Translations under genes and position numbers: made by a program
The notes under the pieces: model-generated
Told to the model about the DNA's origin: nothing
Databases searched by the model: none
What the model saw: the letters and a program-made list of their open reading frames with translations, nothing else
Part shown: positions 26,012 to 33,956 of the stretch, one piece after another
How the letters are laid out: every line of letters starts with the position of its first letter
How positions within the stretch are numbered: position 1 is the first letter of the stretch
From: M3007 sp046329435
Lineage (GTDB): Bacteria > Bacteroidota > Bacteroidia > Chitinophagales > Saprospiraceae
DNA: 64,000 nucleotides
NCBI GenBank assembly: GCA_046329435.1
Contig: JAXLUR010000012.1
Span: 61,999 to 125,998, forward strand
Direction of reading: 5' to 3'

Positions 26012-28399
26012 TTATTGAATTCTGCCCGGTTCCGCTTCACGAATCAGGTTGAGTACGGCCTCCACAAGGTCTTCGACCTGTGGTTTGGAGTGATAATCCC
26101 CATCCTGGCCGTATGCCGGGCGATGATCTTTGGCAAAAAGCGTGAGCGGTTGGGAGTCGAGCCATCGGTAGCCATCCTGTTTTTCCAGCACCTGTTGCAT
26201 CATGAATCCCGTGGCGCCGCCCTGAAAATCTTCATCGAGGAAGACAACCCGGTTAGTTTTTTTCAAGCTTTCGACGCACCTGCCGGGCAAATCGAAGGGC
26301 ATCAGGGTTTGCACGTCGATCAGTTCGACCGAAACGCCGAACCCGGCCAGCCATTCGCAAGCTTCTTCGGCGATGCGCACACAGGAGCCGTAGGTAATGA
26401 GGGTGACATCCGTACCGCTGCGCAGGATTTCGGGCACGCCCAGCGGCACTGTGAAGGTGCCGATATTGTCGGGCTGACGTTCTTTCAGGCGGTAGCCATT
26501 GAGGCATTCGACCACGATGGCCGGATCGTCCGAACGCAGGAGGGTATTGTACATGCCGGCGGCCTGCGTCATGTTGCGGGGTACACAGATATGCATGCCG
26601 CGCAGCGAGCCGAGCATCATGCCCATAGGGGAGCCAGCGTGCCACACGCCCACGAGGCGATGTCCGCGGGTGCGAATGATGGCGGGCGCCGCCTGCTGGT
26701 TGTTGGAGCGCCAGCGAAGCGTGCAAATATCGTCGGAGAGGGGCGCAAGGCCGTACAGGAGGTAGTCGAGGTATTGAATTTCAGCAACCGGTCGCAGTCC
26801 GCGCATGGCCATGCCGATGGCCTGGCCCATGATGGTCCATTCGCGAATGCCGGTGTCGAACACGCGCGGTTCGCCGTGTTTTTGTTGCATACCGCGCAAT
26901 CCCTGGTTGACGTCGCCGATGTAGCCGACGTCTTCTCCGAAAAAGAAGACGGAGGGGTTGTGTTCGAGGTTGTAATCGAAGCAGGCGTTGAGGACTTCGA
27001 AGCCGTCTTTCAGCGGGGAGTTGTCAGAAAAAACTGCCGGCTCAACCGGCACATGGAGCGGAGAGCGCGGCGACTCGCTCGTGACGAATCGGCTGTACAC
27101 GCGGTCGCCTTCCTTCAGTTCTTCCCGGGCGAATTGTTCGAGCGCGGCGCGGGCAGGCCCCTCGCACAACAAGGCGGCGCGGCGGGCGGTCTGAACCAGT
27201 TCATAACGCAGCGGATCGCGCTTTTGGGCAAAGTTCCCGATCAGGGTTTCCAACTGGCCGGCCTGTGTGGCAGTGCCGAGGGCTTGCCGGAGCAACCCGT
27301 CAAGTTGGGTACGCAAATGGCCGACATGGTCGTGATAGGCCCGGAAGGCGCGTTGTGCCGCCTCGCCGGCTTCCTTTTTGGCGGCGGTTTTGATCGCCTC
27401 GATCTCTTCTGCGGTGGCCAGTCCGGATTTGATCATCCATTCGGCCATGCGGCGGTTGCAGTCAAATTCTTCTTCAAAAGCCAGGCGTTCGGGGCTTTTG
27501 TAGCGACGGTGGTCGCCGGAGGTGGAGTGTCCCAGTTGCTGGGTCACCTCCTGGATGTGGAACAGTGCGGGCTGGTGGGTATCACGCATTTCAGCGACTC
27601 CCTTGCGGTAAAGTTCGCAAAGCGCGGGGTAATCCCAGGCTTTGCCGGTATGGATGGCAATGCCGTTGGGGCCGGCAAAACCAGACAGGGCTTCGGAGAT
27701 ACTTTCTTTTGTCGTCTGGTATTTTTTAGGCACCGATATGCCGTAACCGTCGTCCCAGACACTGATAGCCAGGGGCACTTGCATAACGCCCGCTGCGTTG
27801 ACGCTTTCCCAGAAGGGGCCTTCGGAAGTGGAGGCATCGCCGATGGTGACGAAAGCCACTTCGCGGCCGCGATCGGAGAGTTCGCCGCAAATAGCGGGGT
27901 TTTCCCGAAATTTTTTGGATGCGAAAGCCAGGCCGAGGCCCCGGGCCATCTGGCCGGCCGTCGGGGCGATGTCGGAAGTGATGTTGTAGCGGTTTTTGAG
28001 GTCGAGGAAATTGCCCTGCTGATCGATAAAGGGAGTGGCGAAGTGGCAGTTCATTTGCCGGCCGCCTGAAAACGGATCGCCGTAGGGGTCGCCGTACAGC
28101 TGGGCAAAAAATTCGTCGAGGTTCATGAGGCCGAGGGCCAGCATGAGGGTTTGATCGCGGTAGTAACCCGAGCGGAAATCGCCTTTTTGCCAGGCTTTGG
28201 CCATGGCTACCTGGGCTACTTCCTTGCCGTCGCCGATAATGCCGAAGTTGGCGCGGCCGTTCAGCACTTCTCGGCGGGCGATCACGCTGGCCTCGCGGCT
28301 CAGGCAGCAGATACGGAAATCGTAAAGAACTTCAGCGCGATCAAAACCGGTGGTGGCGGTTGTTTTTTTGCCTTTGGCGGGTGTTTTAGTCTCGACCAT
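26012..28399 (-). CDS. 2-oxoacid dehydrogenase E1, fused alpha and beta subunits
   Basis: A 795 aa thiamine-diphosphate enzyme. The alpha part (about 30-420) has the GDASTSEGPFWESVNAAG motif of the TPP-binding fold, and SGYYRDQTLMLALG earlier. The beta part (about 455-795) has SVFFFGEDVGYIGDVNQG, REWTIMGQAIGMAMRGLRPV and a C-terminal transketolase domain. Alpha/beta fusions of this kind in Bacteroidota are usually annotated as branched-chain 2-oxoacid dehydrogenase E1, but pyruvate cannot be excluded. aceE (50725) already supplies a homodimeric pyruvate dehydrogenase, which favours the branched-chain role. CAAAGATA at 28480-28487 (TATCTTTG, minus strand) with CAAA at 28510-28513 forms a probable promoter. 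Confidence 0.92.
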   Translation of the reverse strand: MVETKTPAKGKKTTATTGFDRAEVLYDFRICCLSREASVIARREVLNGRANFGIIGDGKEVAQVAMAKAWQKGDFRSGYYRDQTLMLALGLMNLDEFFAQLYGDPYGDPFSGGRQMNCHFATPFIDQQGNFLDLKNRYNITSDIAPTAGQMARGLGLAFASKKFRENPAICGELSDRGREVAFVTIGDASTSEGPFWESVNAAGVMQVPLAISVWDDGYGISVPKKYQTTKESISEALSGFAGPNGIAIHTGKAWDYPALCELYRKGVAEMRDTHQPALFHIQEVTQQLGHSTSGDHRRYKSPERLAFEEEFDCNRRMAEWMIKSGLATAEEIEAIKTAAKKEAGEAAQRAFRAYHDHVGHLRTQLDGLLRQALGTATQAGQLETLIGNFAQKRDPLRYELVQTARRAALLCEGPARAALEQFAREELKEGDRVYSRFVTSESPRSPLHVPVEPAVFSDNSPLKDGFEVLNACFDYNLEHNPSVFFFGEDVGYIGDVNQGLRGMQQKHGEPRVFDTGIREWTIMGQAIGMAMRGLRPVAEIQYLDYLLYGLAPLSDDICTLRWRSNNQQAAPAIIRTRGHRLVGVWHAGSPMGMMLGSLRGMHICVPRNMTQAAGMYNTLLRSDDPAIVVECLNGYRLKERQPDNIGTFTVPLGVPEILRSGTDVTLITYGSCVRIAEEACEWLAGFGVSVELIDVQTLMPFDLPGRCVESLKKTNRVVFLDEDFQGGATGFMMQQVLEKQDGYRWLDSQPLTLFAKDHRPAYGQDGDYHSKPQVEDLVEAVLNLIREAEPGRIQ

Positions 28400-28809
28400 T
28401 CTTTTAGTGGTTAGGGCAAATAAAAAGGCTGCAAACGAATTTTTCTTCGGAATTATGGAGATATTACCCTGTACTGGGGCAAAGATAGCGATAATTCAGG
28501 CGGCCGACCCAAACTTTCTTCTGCACATAAAAAATCGCTGCCGGCAAATTTAACCGGCAGGCAAGCCAGGGCGGAAACCTATTTGCCAAAATTTCGTTTC
28601 AAGGCGCACGGCAAACAAACTTGCGCAGTTACACCGCGACAAATTATGATTTTTAGATGGAGGCACTTTTGCCCAAATGAATTTTGTGTAAATTTAATTT
28701 AGTAAAACATCAATTTTTTATCGCCCCTTCTTGCGCGAAGTTTTTTTGGCCTAATTTTGCACCCCGAAACCGAACCATCTACCTTCTCATTTAAACATCA
28801 GCCTCGATT
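28400..28809. other. Divergent intergenic region between E1 and DksA-like gene
   Basis: These 410 bases are AT-richer than the genes around them and carry no credible ORF. They hold the leftward E1 promoter (28480-28513) and the rightward promoter of the DksA-like gene (28731-28759). Nothing else is recognisable. Confidence 0.6.
28731..28759 (+). promoter_or_regulatory. Bacteroidota-type promoter of the DksA-like gene
   Basis: TTG at 28731-28733 and TAATTTTG at 28752-28759 with an 18-bp spacer match the -33/-7 (TTG, TAnnTTTG) consensus of Bacteroidota sigma-70. The start would be near 28765, giving a leader of about 45 nt. Confidence 0.75.
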
Positions 28810-29391
28810 ATGGTTAACGAACCGAAATTACGGTACAGCGACGAGGAGTTACAGGAATTCAAAGTCTTGATCGAAGAAAAGATCGCGAAAGCCCAGGAAG
28901 AATTGGATTTCACCAACCAGCAAATCGCAGAACTCAATGAAAACGGCTTCAACCAGCAAGGTGGCGACTGGTACGACGATTCTACCGCACATACCGACCT
29001 CGAACTGCTGCAACGCATGGCCGCCCGCCAACAGCGGCACGTGCAGGATCTGAAAAACGCCCTTTTACGCATCCATAACAAGACCTACGGCATCTGCATT
29101 GTGACAGGCCAGTTGATCGACAAACAGCGCCTGCGCCTCGTGCCGCACGCAACCAAATCAATCGACGGAAAGATCATCGCCAACGCCGGCAAGGAAATGC
29201 CCGCCGAAAACGCCGAGGGCGGCGAAGGATTCCCCAACATCGAAGAACGGCCGGCCAAACCGATCGGCGACAAGGTGCGGCTGGCCAGTTCCAAACGCCC
29301 CGCTCGTGGTGGCGAAGACTGGGAGCCCGACAACGAGTCGATGGAAGACGCCGGATATACGCGGAAGTTTGAGGAAGGAGAAGACGAGTAA
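28810..29391 (+). CDS. TraR/DksA-like RNA polymerase-binding protein
   Basis: A 193 aa protein. The N-terminal half is a long coiled coil (LQEFKVLIEEKIAKAQEELD, then QRMAARQQRHVQDLKNALLRI), followed by the DksA core RIHNKTYGICIVTGQLIDKQRL and PHATKSI. Only one of the four zinc-ligand cysteines of classical DksA remains; homologues in Bacteroidota commonly show this GIC...PHAT pattern. The C-terminal ~70 residues are an acidic, disordered tail. DksA proteins insert their coiled coil into the RNA polymerase secondary channel and tune promoters, often with ppGpp. A strong terminator follows. Confidence 0.88.
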   Translation: MVNEPKLRYSDEELQEFKVLIEEKIAKAQEELDFTNQQIAELNENGFNQQGGDWYDDSTAHTDLELLQRMAARQQRHVQDLKNALLRIHNKTYGICIVTGQLIDKQRLRLVPHATKSIDGKIIANAGKEMPAENAEGGEGFPNIEERPAKPIGDKVRLASSKRPARGGEDWEPDNESMEDAGYTRKFEEGEDE

Positions 29392-29420
29392 GTCGCACGC
29401 TTTTTCCTCCGCCCGATAGC

Positions 29421-29455
29421 AAAAAAGCCCGCGCTGTGTGCAGCGCGGGCTTTTT
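29421..29455. terminator. Bidirectional intrinsic terminator
   Basis: Perfect 15-bp arms at 29422-29436 and 29441-29455, AAAAAGCCCGCGCTG and its complement, with a TGTG loop and poly-A/poly-T ends. It separates the DksA-like gene from the convergent DUF4252 gene. Confidence 0.95.
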
Positions 29456-29460
29456 ATGTT

Positions 29461-29994
29461 TCAAATCCGGGAAACGGGCAATTTGACCAGTTGTTCGTCT
29501 TCCTGTTTTTGCCCTTTTCGGCGGGGGTTGCCGTAGTCGTCGAGGATGCGGCTGATGTCGTCGTATTTCAGGCGCCCCCGTACGCTGACCAACGCAAACC
29601 CGTCGGGGGAATTGACAAAAACAACGACTTTCCGGATGCCTTTGCCGTTGCGGCGTTCCCTGGCCATGACCCTGACGTGGGTTTTGCCGTCCCGCACGGT
29701 AAGCAGTTCCTCGAGCCCGCGCCGTTTGGCCTTGCGGGCGAATCGCCGCGAATCGCGCTCGGTGATGGGGCTTCCGTCTTCAAAAAACAGGACCCGAACC
29801 TTGCCTACTTTGCGGGCCATGCGACGGTCGTCGCGGTCGTCGATAAACCAGGTGCCCATGTGTACCACGAAACCCGGCACCGTCACAGCAATGGCGCCGT
29901 CGTAGTCTTTATATTTCCAGTACAAGCCGAAATCCTGGGCATTCGCGGCCCCGGCCGACAGCAGCAGAAACAGGCTGAAAAAGATATATTTCAT
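29461..29994 (-). CDS. DUF4252 protein (distal copy)
   Basis: A 177 aa exported protein with signal peptide (KYIFFSLFLLLSAGAANAQ). The conserved DUF4252 elements are VRVLFFEDG, LEELLTVRDGKTHVRVMARE and VVVFVNSPDGFALVSVRGRLKYDDISRI. Unlike the upstream paralogue it is rich in Arg and Lys (predicted basic). DUF4252 genes in Bacteroidota commonly follow ECF sigma factor genes, and their molecular role is unknown. It is the last gene of the operon 31935-29461 and is separated from the previous gene by 154 bp containing an inverted heptamer repeat. Confidence 0.88.
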   Translation of the reverse strand: MKYIFFSLFLLLSAGAANAQDFGLYWKYKDYDGAIAVTVPGFVVHMGTWFIDDRDDRRMARKVGKVRVLFFEDGSPITERDSRRFARKAKRRGLEELLTVRDGKTHVRVMARERRNGKGIRKVVVFVNSPDGFALVSVRGRLKYDDISRILDDYGNPRRKGQKQEDEQLVKLPVSRI

Positions 29995-30049
29995 GTTGGA
30001 AAGTTTGTACGTGAGAGAAAGGGCAACGGGCTTGATGAGGCTGTTTTAA

Positions 30050-30133
30050 CCTAACGCTTCGGTGTTTAATGTTCAACATTCGGAGTTGGGCGTTCAATTA
30101 TACCTATCGAACGCCAAACTCCGAAGTGTTAGG
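30050..30133. repeat. Heptamer-array inverted repeat, copy 3
   Basis: An outer left arm (30050-30074) and an inner left arm (about 30074-30094) both pair with the right arm at 30109-30133. The left side reads as degenerate heptamers TTCGGTG, TTTAATG, TTCAACA, TTCGGAG, TTGGGCG. It lies between two DUF4252 genes in the same direction, where it could attenuate transcription. Confidence 0.75.
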
Positions 30134-30148
30134 TGAGGGCAGCCTCTT

Positions 30149-30676
30149 TTAATTTTTGCTTTTGACTTTTTCCAGCTGGTCTATGCCCTGCACATCGATG
30201 GCTTTGGAAAGCGTGGAAATTTTGTCCAGGTCGATTTTGCCGGTAAGACTGAGCAGCACAAATTCATCGGGCGACCCCACGAGCAGGAGCAGTTCATGAA
30301 CGATATTGCCGGAGTCTTTGATCCAGATACGCACATTTTCCTGGCCATCGCGGACGGTAAGCAGTTCCGAGTATTCGTTGGCGGGCACTTTGCTGACGGC
30401 TTCCTTGTAGAGCGCAATGCCGTCGGTAATGCTGTCGGCCGTGAGGACGCGCAGGCCGGTAAGGTCGCCGACAACTTCGCGGTAGGTTTCCCAGTCGGGG
30501 TCGTCGGTTTCGATTTTGCCGATCATGTCGAACAGTTTGGGGGCAACATAAACGACGGTGAAACGCTCGTCGTCCATGTATTTTTCAAAGAAACGCGTGA
30601 TGGCGTCGTTTTGGGCCTGTACGTGCTGAGTGGTCCAGCAAATGCCCAGCAGCAACATTAAAAACAACTTTTTCAT
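30149..30676 (-). CDS. DUF4252 protein (proximal copy)
   Basis: A 175 aa exported protein with signal peptide (MKKLFLMLLLGICWTTQHVQAQ). The DUF4252 core is visible as FTVVYVAPKLFDMIGKIE, LLTVRDGQENVRIWIKD and LLLVGSPDEFVLLSLTGKIDLDKIS. It shares LLTVRDG and the D-E/D-G-F-V/A-L-V/L-S segment with the distal copy, so the two are paralogues. It lies 75 bp after the membrane protein gene and probably belongs to the ECF sigma operon. Function unknown. Confidence 0.88.
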   Translation of the reverse strand: MKKLFLMLLLGICWTTQHVQAQNDAITRFFEKYMDDERFTVVYVAPKLFDMIGKIETDDPDWETYREVVGDLTGLRVLTADSITDGIALYKEAVSKVPANEYSELLTVRDGQENVRIWIKDSGNIVHELLLLVGSPDEFVLLSLTGKIDLDKISTLSKAIDVQGIDQLEKVKSKN

Positions 30677-30751
30677 AGCTTGAAAGAATTTGAGAGTGTT
30701 CGGTGAAAGTGGTTGGTTGATCGTATGGCGACAGATTGTTCGATATTTTGA

Positions 30752-31381
30752 CTAGCCTTCCGTGGGTTTTCGGATCACTTTGTCCAGGGTTTCTATTTCA
30801 TGCAGGTTTTTGGTGGCCTCCTGTTTGCCTTTGTTGAGTTTGGATGACAACAGCGCCAGGGCGGCCTTGATTTCTTCCATGGCTTTTTCGGCTTCGGGGT
30901 CCACTTTGGCCAGGGCAACTTCCGTTTTCCGGCGGTGAGGGTGGGCGCCGGGCTTCACGGGCGTCTTGGGGGACGAGGCCGGCAAATTAGTTTTGGCCGC
31001 CGGTACGTCCGTTGCATTGCCGTCGGGCTGTGCAGTCGAAGGTTGCACGGGCGTATGCCCGGCGAGCGGCATTGGTTCGGTCGTTTGCACCGGCCGGTTC
31101 AGCCACCACCATCCGGCAAAAAGCAGGACAAGGACTGCGGCCGCGACGGCCGTCAAACGGCGCCATGAAACACTGGGACCTGCGTTCAGTTTGACTTCCT
31201 TGTTGCGTTGCCACTCCACCGTTTGCTCCTGTCGAAGGGCGGTAAAAAGCGGCGCTACATTGCGCAGCCGTTCGTCCACATGCCCGGCAGCGAAGTATGC
31301 TTTGAGGGCGCGTTCTTCCTCCAGGGAGGTTTCTCCGTCCCAGTATTTGTCGAGCAAGGCGCTTATTTGTTCGTATGTCAT
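30752..31381 (-). CDS. Single-pass membrane protein, putative anti-sigma partner
   Basis: A 209 aa protein: a cytoplasmic N-terminal part (about 1-85) with YEQISALLDKYWDGETSLEEERALKAYF, one transmembrane helix (LTAVAAAVLVLLFAGWWWL) and a Pro/Thr-rich then helical C-terminal part outside. The N-terminal DKYWDGETSLEEE pattern resembles anti-sigma factor or zinc-less anti-sigma proteins of Bacteroidota. It starts 35 bp after the sigma factor gene, which supports that role, but no biochemical motif proves it. The ATG at 31381 is preferred; 13 more residues would overlap the sigma factor's end. Confidence 0.75.
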   Translation of the reverse strand: MTYEQISALLDKYWDGETSLEEERALKAYFAAGHVDERLRNVAPLFTALRQEQTVEWQRNKEVKLNAGPSVSWRRLTAVAAAVLVLLFAGWWWLNRPVQTTEPMPLAGHTPVQPSTAQPDGNATDVPAAKTNLPASSPKTPVKPGAHPHRRKTEVALAKVDPEAEKAMEEIKAALALLSSKLNKGKQEATKNLHEIETLDKVIRKPTEG

Positions 31382-31416
31382 GACTTCAGATATTGTGGTA
31401 TGACAATATTCGTGTT

Positions 31417-31935
31417 TCAAATGGTCGTCAGGGTTTCAAGGCGGATCATCTGTTCGCGCACGGTTTTTCGGGCGCGGTGCAGATTGACTTTTACCTGGTC
31501 GAGCGAGATCTGGAGGGTCTCCGCGATTTCTTTGTACGTAAGTTCCTCCACATCGCGCAGGTGCATCACAAGGCGCTGTTTTTCAGGCAGTTCGTCCATC
31601 AGTCGGCGTACTTGTGCGGCAAGGTCGCCGAGTTCGGCCGAACGGGCCGGGCCGGGGTGTTCGCTGCTTCGTTCGGCCACGCCGTCGAGGGTGGCGGTGC
31701 GGCGCAAACTGCGCGAACGGTTGCGGTCGAGGGAGCGGTTGCGCGTCAGGGTCATGCACCAGGCCTCCCAGTTTTGTACGCTGGACGATTGATCTGCCGG
31801 GGTTTTCCAAACCCTTTCGAGCACCTCCTGCACCACGTCTTCGGCATCGGGTATGCTGCCGGTGATACGCAGCGCAAAGCGGTAGAGCTTGTGCCGGATC
31901 GGGAAAACGTGCTGTTGAAAAATCGTCCAGTTCAT
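31417..31935 (-). CDS. ECF-type RNA polymerase sigma factor
   Basis: A 172 aa sigma-70 family factor. Region 2 is seen as LYRFALRITGSIPDAEDVVQEVLERVWK and WEAWCMTLTRNRSLDRNR. Region 4 is MDELPEKQRLVMHLRDVEELTYKEIAETLQISLDQVKVNLHRARK. The length and absence of regions 1 and 3 place it in the ECF group. It heads an operon with a membrane protein and two DUF4252 proteins, a combination typical for Bacteroidota envelope-responsive ECF systems. Start at 31935; longer upstream frames overlap the divergent TetR gene. Confidence 0.93.
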   Translation of the reverse strand: MNWTIFQQHVFPIRHKLYRFALRITGSIPDAEDVVQEVLERVWKTPADQSSSVQNWEAWCMTLTRNRSLDRNRSRSLRRTATLDGVAERSSEHPGPARSAELGDLAAQVRRLMDELPEKQRLVMHLRDVEELTYKEIAETLQISLDQVKVNLHRARKTVREQMIRLETLTTI

Positions 31936-32100
31936 TCGGTCGGATTGGTTTACCGTGCCGGTTTTTCGGGGTATTTGACAGGAAGACGCGCGGTGCGGAT
32001 CAATGTTACAGCGTTTGAAAAAAATTATGTGAAATTTGGCTGGAGGGAGAAAAAAACGCCTCCTGCATGCCCATTTACCCAAATCAGCCCTGCGCGGTGC

Positions 32101-32108
32101 TATCTTTG
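32101..32108 (+). promoter_or_regulatory. Probable -7 element for the first TetR gene
   Basis: TATCTTTG fits TAnnTTTG exactly and lies 41 bp before the ATG at 32150. No good -33 TTG is seen, so the promoter may be weak or activator-dependent. Confidence 0.5.
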
Positions 32109-32149
32109 TCATGCGGATCGGGGGCTCCTGCACTGTACCGCCCAGCAAA

Positions 32150-32806
32150 ATGTCGTCTCTTTTTACCAAAAACAGAATTCTGGACGCTTCGGTGGCCTGT
32201 TTCAACCGAAGCGGGCTGGCCAATGTCCGTTTGCAACAGATCTCGGACGAAGCAGGTATGAGCCTGGGCAATATGACCTATCATTTCCGCACCAAAGATG
32301 ATATTTTAAGGGCAGTCTGGGCACAAATTACCCAGGAACAGCATACCTTGCTAGATGAGTTCAGGGTTCTTCCCTTGTTCGAAGATGTGGAACGACTCCT
32401 GTCCAGCATCTTCGCGCTGCAACAGCGCTATTGTTTTTTCTTTCTGGATACCCTGGAAGTCATGCGTGCATATCCCGACATTCAGACGGCACACCGCCTG
32501 CACATGAGCTGGCAAACCCAGCAAATCAGCCTTGCATTGGTATTCAACCAGTCGCGCGGCGCTTTGGCTGGCGCTCCCCTGCTGGATGAACTGCGCGTTG
32601 AAATACTGGCAGAGCAATTTTGTATGCTCGCAGACACCTGGATGTACCGTTGCCTGGTAAAGGGAGTGCCCACCAACCGATACGAGGCTTTTCAGCAACA
32701 AATGTGGAGCCTGCTTTTCCCATATTTCACTTCCATCGGCCATCAGGAATTTCAACAATTGATGGATTTGCTGGAAACCGGGCATTTGCAAAACCATACG
32801 ACATGA
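32150..32806 (+). CDS. TetR/AcrR family regulator 1 of the hydrogenase island
   Basis: A 218 aa regulator. The N-terminal HTH (TKNRILDASVACFNRSGLANVRLQQISDEAGMSLGNMTYHFRTKDDIL) is a typical TetR DNA-binding domain; the remainder is the helical ligand and dimerisation part, with aromatic-rich stretches (FALQQRYCFFFLDTLEVM). It is a paralogue of the TetR gene at 33208, sharing SGxANVRLQQIxDxxG and GNxxYHF. The ATG at 32150 is preferred over an upstream extension. The next gene's ATG overlaps the stop (ATGA), so the two are translationally coupled. Its ligand and target are unknown; the 18-bp palindromes at the hydrogenase promoters are candidates. Confidence 0.88.
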   Translation: MSSLFTKNRILDASVACFNRSGLANVRLQQISDEAGMSLGNMTYHFRTKDDILRAVWAQITQEQHTLLDEFRVLPLFEDVERLLSSIFALQQRYCFFFLDTLEVMRAYPDIQTAHRLHMSWQTQQISLALVFNQSRGALAGAPLLDELRVEILAEQFCMLADTWMYRCLVKGVPTNRYEAFQQQMWSLLFPYFTSIGHQEFQQLMDLLETGHLQNHTT

Positions 32807-33159
32807 CTTATTTCAACATCTGCCCCGATTTATACGGCCAAATGCTTGACCGCCTGAGCAACATCGCCCTGACCGAAAGACTGGGCTTTCAGGAAGATTT
32901 GCTTTTTTACAATGACGACCAATGGCTGTGCGATACCGCCGTTATTGAACAGGTAACGGCACGAAAAGGAGCCTGGGAAGTAGGCCTGCTTTTCGCCCAC
33001 CACAAATCGCCGCTGAAGTTCCTTTTTCGCCGTATTACTTCCCATGCCTGTCCGCGACGCGCGCGCCAGATGGCTTTTTACATGCGGCGCCAGGCAGCAA
33101 AAGACCAGCGAGGCACCCTCTTGATCAGTATCGAGAGCTTCGATATTCCAGTCAACTAA
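32803..33159 (+). CDS. 118 aa protein of an undescribed family, hydrogenase-island paralogue A
   Basis: A 118 aa soluble protein that I do not recognise. Its core aligns by eye with the 99 aa protein at 37551: shared points include a D-x-W-L-x-(D/E)-(T/S)-A-V segment (NDDQWLCDTAV and QHDAWLTESAV), RKGAWEVGLLFAH versus RAGRWHLWLVFAD, the basic FLFRRI versus LLVRYI, and the endings LLISIESFDI versus FTLEIDAFHI. It is rich in Arg and aromatics with alternating strands, which suggests a small beta-sandwich. It sits between two TetR genes, coupled to the first by ATGA overlap. Function unknown; association with hydrogenase control is inferred from location. Confidence 0.7.
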   Translation: MTYFNICPDLYGQMLDRLSNIALTERLGFQEDLLFYNDDQWLCDTAVIEQVTARKGAWEVGLLFAHHKSPLKFLFRRITSHACPRRARQMAFYMRRQAAKDQRGTLLISIESFDIPVN

Positions 33160-33207
33160 TCAATTAAACTGCCGGGTAAAAGTCCCCGGCGACGCCCTGA
33201 TCAAATT

Positions 33208-33834
33208 ATGCCGCTCACCACAAAGCAAAAAATAATCGAATCTGCGATCAAGCTGTTCAACGAATCGGGCGTAGCCAACGTTCGGCTGCAGCAAATCGCC
33301 GACGACACCGGCATCAGTGTCGGCAATCTGGCCTACCATTTCAAAAACAAGGAAGCCATCGTATCAGCTGTTTACGACTGTCTGTTTGAAGAATTCAGCG
33401 GAATACTGGCGCATTTTCTGCTCGAACCCGGTCTGGCAGATTTCGACCGGCAACTTGAATTGTACCACGGATTCTTCTCCCGCTACACGTTTTTCCTGCC
33501 CGATCTTTTTGAAGCGGAACGCTCCTATCCGCAGGGTATGACCCGCTGGCAGCAGTTCGTCTCGAAAATGCTGATGCAAATCCGCAAGCGCATCGAATTC
33601 GCGGTTCAGCGCAAAACCCTCATACCCGAACCTGTACCAGGGATTTACAACACCCTGGCGCACAACCTGTGGAACACAGTCGTGTTTTGGATGCCGCAAC
33701 AACTGTTCAAGGGAGAAAGCACTGATTTGAACCGTTTCAAAACGGTGGTTTGGCAGCAAATCAGCCCTTATTTTACCCAAAATGGATGGGAAGAATATTC
33801 GCTGGAAATCCAGCCTATCGACACAATCAACTGA
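33208..33834 (+). CDS. TetR/AcrR family regulator 2 of the hydrogenase island
   Basis: A 208 aa regulator. The HTH is seen in TKQKIIESAIKLFNESGVANVRLQQIADDTGISVGNLAYHFKNKEAI; the C-terminal domain is helical with aromatic clusters (YHGFFSRYTFFLPDLFEAERSYP). It is clearly paralogous to the regulator at 32150. It lies 200 bp upstream of hupS in the same direction, and the gap contains an array of palindromic half-sites. The simplest reading is that this protein binds the TTAGAAA sites at both hydrogenase operons, but the sequence cannot say which of the two TetR proteins does so. Confidence 0.9.
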   Translation: MPLTTKQKIIESAIKLFNESGVANVRLQQIADDTGISVGNLAYHFKNKEAIVSAVYDCLFEEFSGILAHFLLEPGLADFDRQLELYHGFFSRYTFFLPDLFEAERSYPQGMTRWQQFVSKMLMQIRKRIEFAVQRKTLIPEPVPGIYNTLAHNLWNTVVFWMPQQLFKGESTDLNRFKTVVWQQISPYFTQNGWEEYSLEIQPIDTIN

Positions 33835-33892
33835 TTATCAATCCCTTATTTAAAAAACACCCTGTCCGGCGCGCTTAGGGCGAGCTGGACTT

Positions 33893-33941
33893 TTTCTAAA
33901 TTAGAAAAAAATTTCTAAAAAGTTTAGAAAAAATTTTCTAG
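33893..33941. promoter_or_regulatory. Operator array upstream of hupS (two 18-bp palindromes)
   Basis: Site 1, TTAGAAAAAAATTTCTAA, is a perfect palindrome at 33901-33918. Site 2, TTAGAAAAAATTTTCTAG, is at 33924-33941. Centres are 23 bp apart. An extra half-site TTTCTAAA (33893-33900) makes five alternating half-sites. The same palindrome pair occurs only once more in the window, upstream of hypB (47770-47808). Site 2 covers where the -33 element of the promoter at 33957 should be, so binding would control RNA polymerase access. Confidence 0.85.
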
Positions 33942-33956
33942 ACCAAACTTAGTAGA

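Noticed and set aside
25907..28069. 720-codon open frame on the plus strand
   Set aside because: It is antisense to the fused E1 gene, which has clear catalytic motifs; the translation has no family resemblance and arises from GC-rich codon bias.
28350..28553. 67-codon plus-strand frame in the E1/DksA intergenic region
   Set aside because: It begins inside the E1 gene on the other strand, covers the E1 promoter and has no protein-like composition.
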